DNA of 64,000 nucleotides from Porphyra umbilicalis (GCA_002049455.2 KV919013.1:53288-117287); one strand, 5' to 3'. Positions 1-11,310 are shown, counted from the first letter of the stretch. Numbers and translations: made by a program. Notes: generated from the sequence alone by a model not told the origin.

Positions 1-929
1 ACGCCATGGGGGGACGCAGATCGCGGGGTGGTGCCCACCGTCATCAGTGCCATGACGTCGTCGGCCGGCGAGGCCGCCTACGTGAAGTGGGGTCTTGGAA
101 TGACCGGGGCGCGCGCGTGTCGTACCGCCGCGCTGTGTCGCAGCGTTGCGGCGTCGTGCCCGCCGGCTGGGGCGCACGCCACTCCCCTGCCGCGCGGTTT
201 CGGCCACCCCGCCGAGGCCGCCCGTCGCCGCCACCACCGCGGCGCCGCCGCGCCGCGCCACCGCGCCGTGCCGACCACCGGCAGCGTCAACGGGGGCGCG
301 GCGGTGGCAGGGCGGCCGCCGCCATTGGCGACAGGCGGTCGCGGCGACCAAGGCCGCCGTGGGCGCTCGCGCGACGTGCAGCGGGAGAAAGTGGGTCGGG
401 GACCGCCCCAGTGATACGGTGCGGAGGGAGGTCGGTGGGTGGGGGGCGGGGGGACGGCGGGCCGCTTGAAGCCGTCGTGACGCCCCTCTCTGTCGCCCAC
501 ACGGTGCTGCGTCGGCCCCCATATCGGGCAACCGCAGGTGAGGACGGTCGTCTGGACCATGAGGAAGCCTTCTGATTGGTCGAGACAGCCAGGAAAGGGC
601 CGTACAGTACCTCACGGCGTCGCAGCCATAATGCCAAAAAAAAAATGGGTGCTTAACTGTGCCATGCCTCGAAAAAGGGTTATGGGAAATCCTTCTCGAA
701 TAGGGGGCCTTGGTGGAAAGGAAAGTTGGATTCTGACCGACTTTTTTTTTTTTGCTGTGTTTACTGTGTTGGCTGTGGCCAAGCAGCACCCGTCACCTCC
801 TTGAACGACAACAGAGCCGCCTCGCCGCCTTTCCTCACCTCGTTCCCTGCCTTTCCCCACGACCACCTCGCTCCCCCCCCTTCCCCCCAACTCCTTCTTC
901 CCCACCCCCCCGCCCACCCCCCGCCAGCC
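1..929. other. Unassigned GC-rich leader region
   Basis: No product recognised. Several overlapping frames are open on both strands, as expected from composition alone, and none shows a domain. Short A and T runs lie near 637 and 741. The C/T-rich stretch from about 835 to 929 directly precedes the ERCC8-like start codon and resembles the C-rich leader before the trypsin-like gene at 8493, so it is probably 5' leader or promoter DNA. Confidence 0.4.
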
Positions 930-1182
930 ATGCTCCACGCCCTCTCCCGGCGGGAGCTCGGGCACCCCCCCCCCCCCCCCACCCCCCCCGTCCCCCCCCC
1001 GCACCCTCCTCACGCTCCGCGCGTCGGCGCTCGCGCCGTCCCCCACCACGCGCGTCGCCCCCCCCCACGGCGCCAACATTCGCGCGCTGGCGCTCCACCC
1101 CTCCCACGGCGGCGGGCGCTTCCTCCTCTCCGCCTCCCTCGACGGGGGGGTGGCGGTGTACGACTTGGCGGCGCCGCCGGCG

Positions 1183-1216
<34 letters not shown>

Positions 1217-2694
1217 TTGGCGCAGACGACAGCGGCGGCTGGGCGTTGGGCGACGGCGCGCCGACGCACCCGCCCGTCGGGGTGACGGTCAACCTCGGGT
1301 TGCCCCCGCCGGCGGGCGTCGCCTCGGCGGCAGCGACGGCGGCGGCGGCGGCGGCGGCGCGCGGGCCACCCCGGCGGTTGCGGCAGGGGCGGGGGGCGGC
1401 GGGTGCCCGCCGCCCCACCGCGTCGCTGCCCCGCCACTACGCGGCGGGCACGGCGCGGCGGCACGGCGCGGCGGCCGTCGACGCAGCGTCGGCGGCGGCG
1501 GCGGCCGCCGCCGCCACCCCCGACGCCCCCGTTGCCGTTGCGGCGGCGGCGTGGTACCCCCCCGACGCGGGCCTCTTTGTGACGGCCGACGACGGCGGGG
1601 TCGTCAAGGCGTGGGATACCGCCAGCCTCGTGCCCGCGGCGGCGGTGCGGACGCCCGCCCCCGCCCGCGGGGTGGCCCTGTCCCGCGCGCCGGGGGGGCG
1701 CCCGGACGTGGTGGCCGTCGCGGGCGCCGGCGGCGGCGGCGTCGGGGAGTTGCTCCTCGTCGACCTCGGGGCGGGCGCCGTTGCCGCGGCGCTGGGGGGG
1801 GAGGGGGGGGACCGCCCGGCCGACGGGGCCGGCGGCGGGTGTGGCGGCGGGCCACCCCGCGGGGCCCCGGGGCTCGCCGCCGTGGCATGGAGCCCGGTGC
1901 ACCCGCACCTCGTGGCCGCCGCGTCGGCCGCCGGGGGGGTCGTGCGCCTCTTTGACGTCCGCCGCAGCGGCGACAGCGCGGTCGTTGGCGTCCTAGACGG
2001 CCGCCGCGTGGCGGTGGGGCTCGGCGGCGGCGGCGTCGCCGCCGCCGCCACCGTCGCCGCCGGCGACGGCGCGACCGACAATGACGGGTGGGCGGTCGAC
2101 GCGGCGCCGCTCGGCGTTGGCGCCACCGTCGGCGAAGCGCCAACGGGCGGGGGTGCCCGCCGCAAGCGCCGCCGCCGGCTGTCGGGTGGCGGCGGCGCCG
2201 GCCGCCCCGTTGCCGACGCGGCCGGGGTGGCGGACGTGGCCTGGTCCCCCGACGGCCGCTGGGTGTGGACGCGCGGCGGCGGGGGCGTGGCCAAGTGGGA
2301 CGCCCTCACCGCCCACCGGGTGCCGGCGGCGGCCGGCTGGGCCCGCCTCGGCGGCGGCACCGCCGGCGGCACGGGGGGGAGGGGGGGGATGGTCCCCGCC
2401 GCCGACGGGGAGACGCTGTTTGTGGCGGCGGGGCGGAGCGTGGCGGTCGTCGACGGCCCGACGGGCGCGCGGGTGGGGGTGCTCGACGGGCACTGGGGGC
2501 GGGTCACCGCGCTGGCGGGGGGGGGGGGGAGGCCCTCGTGTCGGGGGGGGAAGACCTGCGGGTGGTTGTGTGGGAGCCCCCAGCGACGGGGTGGGGGGGG
2601 GGGGGAGGGGGGGAGGGGGGGGGGGGGCGGACGCCCCGCCCGACGGGGGGGGGGGGACCCGCACGATTGGGACGGGCGCGACTGGGGCGGGTGA
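930..2694 (+). CDS. ERCC8/CSA-like WD40-repeat protein (frame broken at homopolymers)
   Basis: Likely the Cockayne syndrome A homologue, the WD40 substrate receptor of a CUL4-DDB1 ubiquitin ligase in transcription-coupled repair. The start MLHALSRRELG resembles the CSA N-terminus. WD blocks follow in CSA order: ANIRALALHP with GGVAVYDL, then WYPPDAGLFVTADDGG with VKAWDTASL, then LAAVAWSPVHPHLVAAASA with VVRLFDVRRSGD, then VADVAWSPDGRW, then VGVLDGHWGRVTALAGG and finally EALVSGGEDLRVVVWEPP. The start at 930, most blades and the last blade lie in three different frames. The switches fall in the C runs at 965-1000 and the G run near 2518. A long Ala/Gly insert (about 1180-1540) separates blades. 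The end at 2694 (DPHDWDGRDWGG) is my choice because an acidic tail fits CSA. Family assignment is good; exact frame and end are uncertain. Confidence 0.72.
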
Positions 2695-3030
2695 GCGGCG
2701 GTGGCGGCGCCGTGGCGGCCGGCGGCGCCCTGTTGCGCGGCGGGCGGGTTGGTCGTACGGTCACGCCACGCCCGCGGGGAGGGTGGCGCGCGCATGATCG
2801 GCTGGGCGCTGCCGCCGTCCGTCCACTTCTGCTGGACGGCCGGCGGCGAGTCGCCGACGTCTCCGGTCTGTCCCGTGCCAAGTACAAGGAGCGTTGGGGC
2901 ACCGCCCAGCGCTGCGCGCCCACGGTGCACGCGCGTGGGCGCGACGGACGGGGCGGCGCTCGGGCGGGGCCGGCGTCGGGGAGGTTGGACGGCCACGGGT
3001 TGCGCGGACGGGGGCCCTCCGCCTGTCAAC
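2695..3030. other. Unassigned interval
   Basis: GC-rich spacer after the WD40 gene. Open frames continue but show no recognisable domain. Confidence 0.3.
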
Positions 3031-3390
3031 GGGAAGGCCTACCAACGGTGGCGAGGGGCTCGTCTGCGCTACGAGCCACCGGTTCCTGCGGACGTGCACA
3101 GTGGCCCGGGCTTTGTTGAGCGCTCGAGAGCGAGCGTGCCATTGAGAGGTTCACAGTGGGCCGCCTGCATGCCCAGGGGGATACAATCTCGCCACACACC
3201 TCTCGACGGGAAGGCCTACCAACGGTGGCGAGGGGCTCGTCTGCGCTACGAGCCACCGGTTCCTGCGGACGTGCACAGCGGCCCGGGCTTTGTTGAGCGC
3301 TCGAGAGCGAACGTGCCATTGAGAGGATCGCACTGGCCGACGCGAGCCGCCTGCGTGCCCAGGGAGATAAAATCTCGTCACCAGCGTACG
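3031..3390. repeat. Tandem direct duplication, about 177-bp unit, two copies
   Basis: The motif gggaaggcctaccaacgg at 3031 recurs at 3208, so the period is 177 bp. The copies are nearly identical through the next 110 bases, including the cgctcgagagcgag palindrome. They then drift, for example gttcacagtggg versus gatcgcactggc, before realigning at the gcccaggg(g/a)gata segment. Confidence 0.9.
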
Positions 3391-4319
3391 GCTCCCTCCC
3401 ACGAACCACGAGTCGTCGACAGGACGGAAGAACAAGAAGACGTCTGGGGACCCGCTGTCTGAAGCAAGCCGCCGTCAAAAAAACAGGAAACCGTGCGAGG
3501 GCTCTGGTCGCAAGAGGAGATGGGAACGTTCAGTACGTTCAGAAATCTTGACAGTAATGATGGCGCGACGGCGGGCGCAACGTGTGGCTCCTTTGAGCGT
3601 CAACGCGCCCTCCCGTTGCAGGTTTGGCGGGTCGGGCGGCGAAATTGCGGGCCTGAGGACCGCCGGGCCTCGCGCGCCTCTGCGGGTCTGGCCGCCCTCC
3701 CCTCCCCTGTGGCAGCGCCCCGACAGGACGCGTGGTGCGTAGGGGCCCCGCGTGGCCTAGAAATCTGGCGGGGGGCCGCGGTTGGTGGCGGCGGGCCCCG
3801 TGCTGGCAGCTGCGGTGCGTAGCGCAGAAACGGACGACGAATCCTGCCCTTCTTCCACGTCAACCGGGATCGAATATGCGCATCTGGGTGGCTCGCGCAG
3901 GGGCACGTGGGCCCAATCAAACGCGGCGGAGCTCGCGGAATCCGACCCGAGCTCGTCCCAGCGCCCGTAAACGCCGATCCCGTTCCCACAGACCCAATGG
4001 TCGAACAGTGGGCGGACACGAGGTATTCCTGCCGTTTCAGACCGGATGGGCCGGACCACGCCTCGTTCGGGCCGGATGCCGCGAGAATCAGCGACGCAAT
4101 CACCCGTGGCAGGGGCGCCGTCCATCTGTCGGAGCGCCAAAGACCCGCCGCTGGCAGCAATGGGGGGCGCTGCGGCGCCGCCTGGATGGCCAACAAGGTT
4201 TTTTTGCACAACCGCCTCCACTGCGTAGTGGTCCTCTGAGAGGGGGGCGGCGTCCAGGGCCGTACAGTACCAGACCAGCCCAGAGCGCGGCCGAGTGTGT
4301 CGCTCCAAAACGGGCTTGA
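3391..4319. other. Unassigned interval
   Basis: Moderately GC-rich, with overlapping open frames on both strands and no recognisable domain or convincing start. Confidence 0.3.
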
Positions 4320-5128
4320 CAATGAGGTTGGCATTTACCGAACATTGCGATTCTGGATACCGTTTCCCGATCGGTATATCGATTTACCGACTTTGTACTT
4401 ATATATCGGTATCTTAAGTTTTATAACAAATCGATTTTTGAGATGTGTAGTTGCAGCACCACTCCCGTTCGCACCCTCTCTCACAGACTGCGACTGGCCG
4501 TGCCCCGACCATACAAACTGCTCGCCTCAGCACTCCACCCAACCAGCGCCACGGCCTCGACCGTGCCTGACCTGGGTTAGCTTGGACCCGTCCCTTCGCC
4601 CCTCCGTCAATGATTCCCCTGCATGCAAGCCACGCCCTTTTTTCCTCATGCATCAATGCACACCTATCGATAGCAAACTGCTCGCCCACTCTGCTGCCGA
4701 CAATGCGACGCAGAGGAAACTTGGTCGCGCGGAAGTTGCGCAACCGACACACTACCTATTGGAGATACCCAAGGACGTCATGAGATGGCAGTGAGCACGC
4801 TTGCTCGGGCAGAGCGGGCCAGCTGGACTGGCGCAGGAGGGTCTGTATGCCAGACACGGCTTCCTTGTGGGCTCAGTATCGTGTTTATCGCCGCTGGTTT
4901 TGTTGGTCTTTCTGGTCTGTGACTAAATTATATGTAGTGAGTCTGTCAAGTGCCTCGCTTGCTGTGTGGCAGCGGTGGAGTTCTTCCAGGCTTGAATACT
5001 CACATAAGTACCATACCGATATGTACCGACCGTTGAGCGAATGGTCAATACCAATTATCGATCGGGACCGACCGTTACTGATTTCGTTTAACGACTTAAT
5101 GTACCGATATGCCAACATTATTGGCAAG
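4320..5128. other. AT-richer island with inverted ends, possible TIR element
   Basis: A sharp composition change: about 800 bp much richer in A+T than its surroundings. Near the left end is gttggcatttaccgaacatt (about 4325). The reverse complement of the right end (about 5098-5120) reads gttggcatatcggtacatt. Both flanks are full of short atatcggta/taccgat-type motifs. The interior has no transposase-like ORF, so if this is an element it is non-autonomous. No target-site duplication was identified. Confidence 0.4.
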
Positions 5129-5778
5129 GGAGGGCTCAGGGGCTCGCTCGGAGGCGCGCGCCACCGAGGGCCTTGCTCGTTCCTTTGCTCCGCTGCCGTC
5201 AGCGGACTGTGACTGTCGACCCGGAGGGCTGGCGAGTCCCCCGCCAACTCGGAGACGCCTTCAATTCGACCCGCCCAGACGCAAGGCGAGACCCCTGACG
5301 GTCCGTGGCACGCTTTCTGGCCGTTCGTTGCGGCCTCGCTGTCACGGCCGCTGTGCGCCGCGAATCCCGCAAGGTAGGCAAAATGGCAAACCTGCGCCGA
5401 GGGTGTGCGCGGCGAACACTGAACGGATCGTCTGGTCATGCCCGCGCGGTGCCCCTGTGCACGGGGCCGATACGCCCGCAGCTCGCGCGCCAGGTGTTTT
5501 CACAGGCTGTGGGCGTATGCCCACAGAGCAACCGACGCGGTGAGCCATTTTCGCCTGGCGCGCGCGCCAATGTGCCCAGAGGCGTACCCCAAGCGCTCTC
5601 GCTGGCAGCCTCCGACGCCAGACGCCTATATCAAGCCCCCACATCTCCCAGCCGCCATGCGTTGACGACGCGCCCTCCCCTCCCCTTCCTCGCCCCTTTT
5701 GTCGTGCCCGCCGCCGTCACGCCTTCGACCTCATCGGTGCTCGGTTGTCGCGGCCCCTCGCCCACGTTTACCGTTGTC

Positions 5779-6471
5779 ATGGCGCACCTCATTAGCCCGA
5801 CGCACATGATGAGCGGGGGGCCGGCCGGTATGCCGACCATCCATCCCCGGTGCTTCGTGCCCGACACCCCCGCCCCGCACACGTGGTGCCCGTCGAGCCC
5901 CCGATCGCGCTTTCCGCCCGACGGCCGCGCCAAGCCGATGGACGTGCCCGCCGCGGGCGGCTGGCCGGGACCCCCACCGTCCCCGTCGCTGATGAGTGAC
6001 GCGTCTCCCACACTGCGCTACGCGCCGTCGCCGCCGCCGTCTCTGCCGCCGTCGCCGGGCACCTCCCCCCTGTCGAGCAGCTGGTACATGCCGCCGCCGG
6101 CGATCCGAACGGCCGTGCCGGGCGCTCCGCCCCTCTCGGACCGCTCCGTGGTGCTCATGGCGCTCGCCGACCTCCGCACGTCGGACCGCCCGCTGCCTGT
6201 GGGGCCCCACTCGGTGCCGTCGTCGCCGCGGTCGGTGCCGGCTGCTCTCCGCCGCGTGCCGTCGGCGGCCGACGGCGGACGTGCCGTGAACCGTCACCGC
6301 CGCGCCGCCCGCCATGGGCCGACCTCCTCCGTGGCGGCGTGCAAAAAGGCGACGGCCGACGTGGCCACGTCAAGCCACGCGGTGCACGCGCTCAAGAAGC
6401 GGGTGGGTGGGCTCCTCTGGTTTGGCAAGGCCCGCCAGAGTACCGGCTGGGAGGATGACACCCTACGTTGA
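5779..6471 (+). CDS. Hypothetical Ser/Pro-rich protein (230 aa)
   Basis: Not recognised. The ATG at 5779 (gtcATGg) is the first good initiation context in a longer open frame. The product is rich in Ser, Pro and Arg, with Pro/Ser-rich low-complexity segments (around residues 60-110) and a basic C-terminal third containing AVHALKKRVGGLLWFGKARQ, which could form an amphipathic helix. No signal peptide or membrane segment is seen. A TATA-like cctatatc lies near 5625. It is intronless as read. It could be a disordered nuclear or regulatory protein, but this is only a composition-based impression. Confidence 0.45.
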   Translation: MAHLISPTHMMSGGPAGMPTIHPRCFVPDTPAPHTWCPSSPRSRFPPDGRAKPMDVPAAGGWPGPPPSPSLMSDASPTLRYAPSPPPSLPPSPGTSPLSSSWYMPPPAIRTAVPGAPPLSDRSVVLMALADLRTSDRPLPVGPHSVPSSPRSVPAALRRVPSAADGGRAVNRHRRAARHGPTSSVAACKKATADVATSSHAVHALKKRVGGLLWFGKARQSTGWEDDTLR

Positions 6472-7978
6472 CTGGCTGGGGCGTGAAGGTGCCCGTCGAC
6501 GCGGTGGATTGGTGCGCAGGCGCAGATTCTTTGGGGGAGGGGACGAGCCACGTTGCTTGCTCTGGTGGCTTGAACCCGCTGCCTGCACCCAGCGGCAGGT
6601 AAGGCACCCTCGTCTGCATGTATGTTCATGCTAGTTGTCGGCGTGGAGCCTCTGCGGAGGCCCTCGCCAGTTTTGGGCCCGGTGCGTCGGCACCGCGGTC
6701 ATGACCTTCGTTGCCCTTGGCCGTCGCCAGCGCGGTGGATATCCGACGCCCACAGTCAACGCCAGGTCGCAGACCCAGTCGCATGTTCTTCATGCCGCGT
6801 TGGTCTGCCCATGCCTTATAGAAGGAGCTCTTCATTGCCTGCATTCCGGGCTTGGCGACGACAGGCCGGCCGCTCGGTCGGAGAGACAGCCACCCTCGGC
6901 GGGTGCCTGAGGAATGCATCGATTGCGCAACACGCCCCGCATGAAAAGATTAGGTAGGTTCTCGTGGTGCACGCGCCCGCCGCTGCCTGTGTGGGACCAG
7001 CGTCGACGCCGCCACCGCCGTTGGTGGTGCGGCGCGCACACGTCCCCCTGCCGATGAGCCAATCCCCTGCTGCTGCCGGGGCGCCCCCAACGCGCACGCC
7101 CGTGTGCCTATGGTGCCGAGGCCGGCGCGCTCCCGGCGGCGCCGCCGCCCTTCGTCGCGTCCGACGTGGCCGACGGGCCGGCTGTTGCCGGCGGGTGCCC
7201 CGGGTGCCCCCCGCACCAAAATCTCGACGCAACGCGCACGCGCGCCCACGGCCACACGTGCCGATACGCTTGCGAAGCGCCGCCGCCCACGGCGCGCGTG
7301 CAAGGCCCCCAGCGTGTCTCACGTGGGGCGGCCGCGCCCGCCCATGTCCATGGGTGGCGAGCCCGACCCATGTCATGCGCCACGGCGGCGGCCGATCCGG
7401 GATCGGCTTACCGTTGCGGCGGCGGCCGCTGCCGTGCCCAGCCCCGCCCGTGGTCGTACCCATCCCCCCCCCCCCATTCTCCGTGTCTCTCGCCCCGCCT
7501 CGGGTTCTCCCGTCACCCCTCGTTGCCCCGCCGCACCGCGACCCGTGCGCCGTCATTACGGTCGCGGGGGGGCCCACCTCCCCCGACCCCGGTACACCTC
7601 CCCACCGCCGGCCGGCGGCCGCGCCGCCCGCCCCCCCCGCCCGTGCCGCGCCGGCGGACCGTCGAGGGGGAGCCCCGTCGCCGCACCGCCGCGGCCGTCG
7701 CGGCCGCCACTGTGGGCAGGGGCGGTGCCCACGGTGGGGGGTGGCGGCGCGGGCCCGCCGGCGCCACCTCGGCGGGTGAGCTTCCCGCTCGTCCACCCCC
7801 CACCCCCCCACCACCATTCCCCCCCCCCCCCCCCGCGACCATGCCCCCCCCCCACGCACCTCCCCCCGCCGCGCCGGCCGACGCTGCCCGTGACGGCAAC
7901 GGCGCCGTGGCCGACCGCCGGCCGAGCCCCGCCGCGCCGCCCGTGGCCCGTCGGTCGCGGCGCGCGGCGGTGGGGTGT

Positions 7979-8009
<31 letters not shown>

Positions 8010-8492
8010 TTGACACGCCCGCGCCGCGTCGGGGGGTTCGACCCACCAACGCCGCGTCGGGTGGCTTGACAGCCGCGGGTGCCGCCCGCGCGCACGCGTG
8101 GGTGGGGGGTTTCTCCCGTGGCCGTGGGTGGCACGCGTCCCATGGGGGGGGGGGGGGGCGGGGGGTGCGGACGGCTGCGAGCGCCACCGCCCCGGGCGGC
8201 GATGGCTCTGGACGCCGCGCCGCCGCACGCGCGGGGGTGGTGGCTGGCTGTTTATAGGGTGCGCCTCGGCCGCTCGATACGGACCGGGAGGGCTCGGCAC
8301 CAACGCACGCCCCCACCGACGCAAGGGTGGTGAACCGCAGCGGCAAGCAGCCACGATCGCCCCCCGCTGGCCTGCCGCCTTCCCCCACCCCTTTCCTCTG
8401 CTCGGCCGTACTCCCCCTACACCCCCCACCTCCCCCACCCCCACCCCCACCCCCACCCCCACCCCTCCTCCCCCCCCCCACCAGCGGCGACC
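6472..8492. other. Unassigned GC-rich interval with C-rich leader
   Basis: Frames up to 685 codons are open on both strands, but none shows a domain, so I do not call a gene. The interval contains (C)n and (GGC)n runs (7465, 7825, 7980, 8145). From about 8390 to 8480 an almost pure C/A/T pyrimidine-rich leader precedes the trypsin-like gene. A TATA-like tttatag occurs at 8250. Confidence 0.35.
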
Positions 8493-9422
8493 ATGGTGTC
8501 CCACCGATTTGCCGCCACCCTTGTGGCCCTGACCGTCGCCACCGTCGCCACCGTGGCAGCCGCCCAAGCGTACCGCCTCGGGGACACCAACCACGACACC
8601 CCCGTCAACGTGTCGGCGTTCAAGCCGACGCGCACCGGCCGCCTCGTCGGCGGGCGCGTCGTGGCCGCCGACGCGGCCGACACCGCCGCCGTCTTTTTCG
8701 CCAAAGTGTTTACGCCCGACGGCCTCGGCTTCTTCTGCGGCGGCGCCCTCCTCGATCCGCGCCACGTGTTGACGCGCGCCGGCTGCGGCGCGCGCGTCGG
8801 GGATGTCGTCCGCGTCGGCGGCGTCGGCATCTTTGACGGCCTCGAGCGGCACGTGGCGGCGGTGGCGGCGCACCCAAACTACACGGCCAACGGGGACTTG
8901 TACGACGTGGCGGTGCTACGCCTCGCCGACCCGCCGACGGCGGCGGCGGTGGCGGCGGCGGGGCTCGTGCCCGTGCGCCTCAATGGGTGGGCGTGGGACG
9001 AGGCGGCGGCGGTCAAGCCGACCAACTTTACGGTCGCGGGCTTTGGCGCCGTGGACGCGGCGGGGGAGACGCGCGGCTCCCCGCGCCTGCGCGTCGGCAC
9101 CCAGCGGCTGACGCCGTGGGCGACGTGCGCGGCGGTGACGGACCAGGTGCCGATCCCGCTCGCGATCGACGCGCAGGTGTGTACCAACATGGACGCGGCC
9201 GCGTCGACGGCGCTGTGCGCCAATGACATGGGCGGGCCCCTGTACATCCGCTACGCGTACCGGGGGGGGGCCGTGTTTCAACTGTTTGGCGTGGCGAGCT
9301 ACTGGGTCGCCTCGGCTGAGGGGCCCCTGTGCCCGGGGGGGGGGCTCCCCAACGTGTACACGCGGGTGGAGAAGGTGCGGAGCTGGGTGTGGGGGGTGCA
9401 AGCCGCCGGCTGGGCCGCCTAA
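8493..9422 (+). CDS. Secreted trypsin-fold serine protease homologue, catalytically inactive
   Basis: A complete 309-aa chymotrypsin/trypsin-family (S1) protein. Residues 1-26 form a signal peptide ending ATVAAAQA. A short propeptide ends in GR before LVGG (about residue 51), the zymogen-cleavage position. CGGALLDPRHVLTRAGC aligns with the CGGSLI..VLTAAHC block, but the His57 position is Gly97. The Asp102 position is kept (Asp138 in DLYDVAVLRL). The active-site Ser195 block reads CANDMGGPL, so the serine is Met246. The oxyanion-loop Gly-Gly, the disulphide cysteines and the C-terminal VYTRVEKVRSW helix remain. The start lies in gcgaccATGg after a C-rich leader. The fold is clear; with both nucleophile and base lost it should be a non-proteolytic binding or regulatory homologue, unless these are assembly errors. 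Confidence 0.88.
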   Translation: MVSHRFAATLVALTVATVATVAAAQAYRLGDTNHDTPVNVSAFKPTRTGRLVGGRVVAADAADTAAVFFAKVFTPDGLGFFCGGALLDPRHVLTRAGCGARVGDVVRVGGVGIFDGLERHVAAVAAHPNYTANGDLYDVAVLRLADPPTAAAVAAAGLVPVRLNGWAWDEAAAVKPTNFTVAGFGAVDAAGETRGSPRLRVGTQRLTPWATCAAVTDQVPIPLAIDAQVCTNMDAAASTALCANDMGGPLYIRYAYRGGAVFQLFGVASYWVASAEGPLCPGGGLPNVYTRVEKVRSWVWGVQAAGWAA

Positions 9423-9872
9423 ATTTAGGGGGGGCGCGTCGCGTGGGGGGGGGGGGGGAAGCGTCGTGCCGCGCGTCCTGCGCGCGCCGCGCGGTGGGGT
9501 ATGTATCGACTACGTATTACGTATATAGCAAAATCGACAGGCGACAGAAGAAGACAGGGGCGGTCTGTAAAGTACGAGCATGCATTGTCGATGGACGGCA
9601 GGGGGTCGGGGCGGGATCCCCCACACCGGGACAGCGGGCGCCGCGCGGCGGTCAAGGCGCAAAAGGGGAGGCGCGACGGACTCGAACGCGCACGCGCCCG
9701 GCCGCCGCCCGGAGCCCAATGACCAACGCGGAGCACGATGGGGGTCTCTGCGCGAGCACGTCCCCCCGGCCCGACCTCCCCCCCAGCAGCCAAGCCGGCC
9801 ACGCGGCCACGCCCCGCGCCGCCAGTGGACGCCAGCCACCCCCGCCGCCCCCCCCCCCCCCCCCCCCCCTTT
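9423..9872. other. Intergenic, convergent 3' flanks
   Basis: The trypsin-like gene (+) and P5C reductase (-) end towards each other. The interval contains a G12-14 run (about 9449-9460), a short AT-richer patch (about 9500-9560) and a C-rich run (9850-9869) just before the P5C reductase stop. No gene is assigned. Confidence 0.4.
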
Positions 9873-11087
9873 TCAATCCCCCCCCAACGCCCGCGACTTG
9901 GCCACCGCGACCGCAACCGCGTCGGCGACAGCCGCGCGCACCCCCCCCCGCTCCAACGCGAGGACCCCCCAATGGTGACCCCCCCCGGGCTCTCCACCCG
10001 GTTCCGCACCACCGCCGGGTGGTCGGCGCCCGGGGCGGCGAGGAGCGCGGCGGCCCCCCCCACCCCCCCCACCGCCAGGCGCGTCGCCGCGTCGCGGGGG
10101 AGCCCCGCCGCCACCCCCGCGTCGGCGAGCGCCTCGACCCAGAGGGCGGTCCAGCTCGGGGCGGTGCCGGCGAGCGCCGTGGCCGCGTCTTGCAGCGCCT
10201 CGGGCAGCACCTCGACGGTGCCAATGGCGGCGAGGAGGGTGGCGGCGGTCGCCGCGTCGGGGGGGGGGTGCCCGCCCCCGCAGAGAGGGTCGTTGTCGAC
10301 GCGCGCACGGCGGCGGCAACGTTGGGCATGGCCCGCACGACGCGGGGGGGGGAAGGGGGGGGGGGGGGGGGGGGCGTGCCCCCGTCGGCGACAGAGGCAC
10401 CGTCGGCAGCGGTGGCGGCGGCGAGGTGCCCCGCGAGGGCGCCCGTGCCGACGCCCGCCGCGACCGACAGCAGCAGGCACGCCGGCGTCCAGTGGGGCCC
10501 CACCTCGGCCAGCACCCCCGCCACGGCGGGCGGCTTGACGGCCAACACCACCACATCCGTGGCGCCCGCCGCCGCTGGCGACGCGGCGAGGTCGGCCATC
10601 ATGGCCGCCGCCGACGCGTGGAGGTGGTCGGCGGGCACGCCGAGGGCGGCCATGGCGTCCCGCCCCCCCGCCGACCGGTTGCACGCGTAGATGGCGGACG
10701 GGGGGAGGCCCCCGGGGGTGGGGGGGGACCCCCGCCCCGCGCAGAGGACGCCGGCGGCAATCGCCTGCGCCATGTTGCCGGCGCCGAGAAAGGCGAGGCG
10801 GGGGGGGGGGGGGGCGGGGGGGGTTGGGGGGGGGGGAGCCCCCACCGCTGGTGGGGGAGGGCGCGGGCGTGCCGGGGGGGGGTTGCTGGCGGCATTGGGG
10901 GGGTGGGGGCGCCGGGAGGGCGGGGGGGGCGCCCCCCGCGCAGGGGCGCGCGCGGCCACCACGCCGCCGCGCCCGCGGCCGGGCGGGCCGCCGCGGTCGC
11001 GGTACCGGCGGCGGCGGGGCGCCGCCGCCCCAGCGGCGGCGGGGAGAGGGGCAGGACAAAGCCCAGGGTGGGAGGGGAGGACGCCAT
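9873..11087 (-). CDS. Pyrroline-5-carboxylate reductase (frame broken at homopolymers)
   Basis: Last step of proline synthesis: NAD(P)H reduction of pyrroline-5-carboxylate. The Rossmann motif LAFLGAGNMAQAIAAGVL is followed by VVLAVKPPAVAGVLAEV and VVRAMPNVAAAV, all typical of ProC. The dimerisation domain is also present: VEALADAGVAAGLPRDAA with LAVGG, then ESPGGVTI and ALERGGVRAAVADAV before the stop at 9873. The ATG at 11087 (gtcgccATGg) opens MASSPPTLGFVLPLSPPPLG, an Ala/Ser/Arg/Pro-rich extension that looks like a plastid or mitochondrial presequence. The coding trace changes frame at least three times: at the G/C-rich runs near 10800-10850, in the ten-C run near the end of the Rossmann part (plus-strand G run about 10260-10268), and at the six-base G/C run near 9965. 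One added base at the last would restore the canonical GGVTIGG-VLALE context. Confidence 0.85.
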
Positions 11088-11310
11088 GGCGACGCGTAGA
11101 GGCGGGGGGGGGGGGGGCGGGGGGGGGGGGGGGGGGTCAACCCACCAATGGATGGGCGGCCGGCGCGGCGTCGGGGGCGCGGTGGTGACGCGCGGCGCCG
11201 CCGCGCACCGCGGCGCCGGGGCGCGGGGCGGGCGGCGGATCCGCGGGCGGCGGATCCGCGCCGCGGCTCTGCCCGAGGGCCGTGGCGGATTGGGCAGGAG
11301 TGGCGCCGCC

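Noticed and set aside
9665..9700. tRNA B-box-like gttcgagtcc on the minus strand
   Set aside because: No T-stem pairing and no complementary acceptor strand within tRNA distance.
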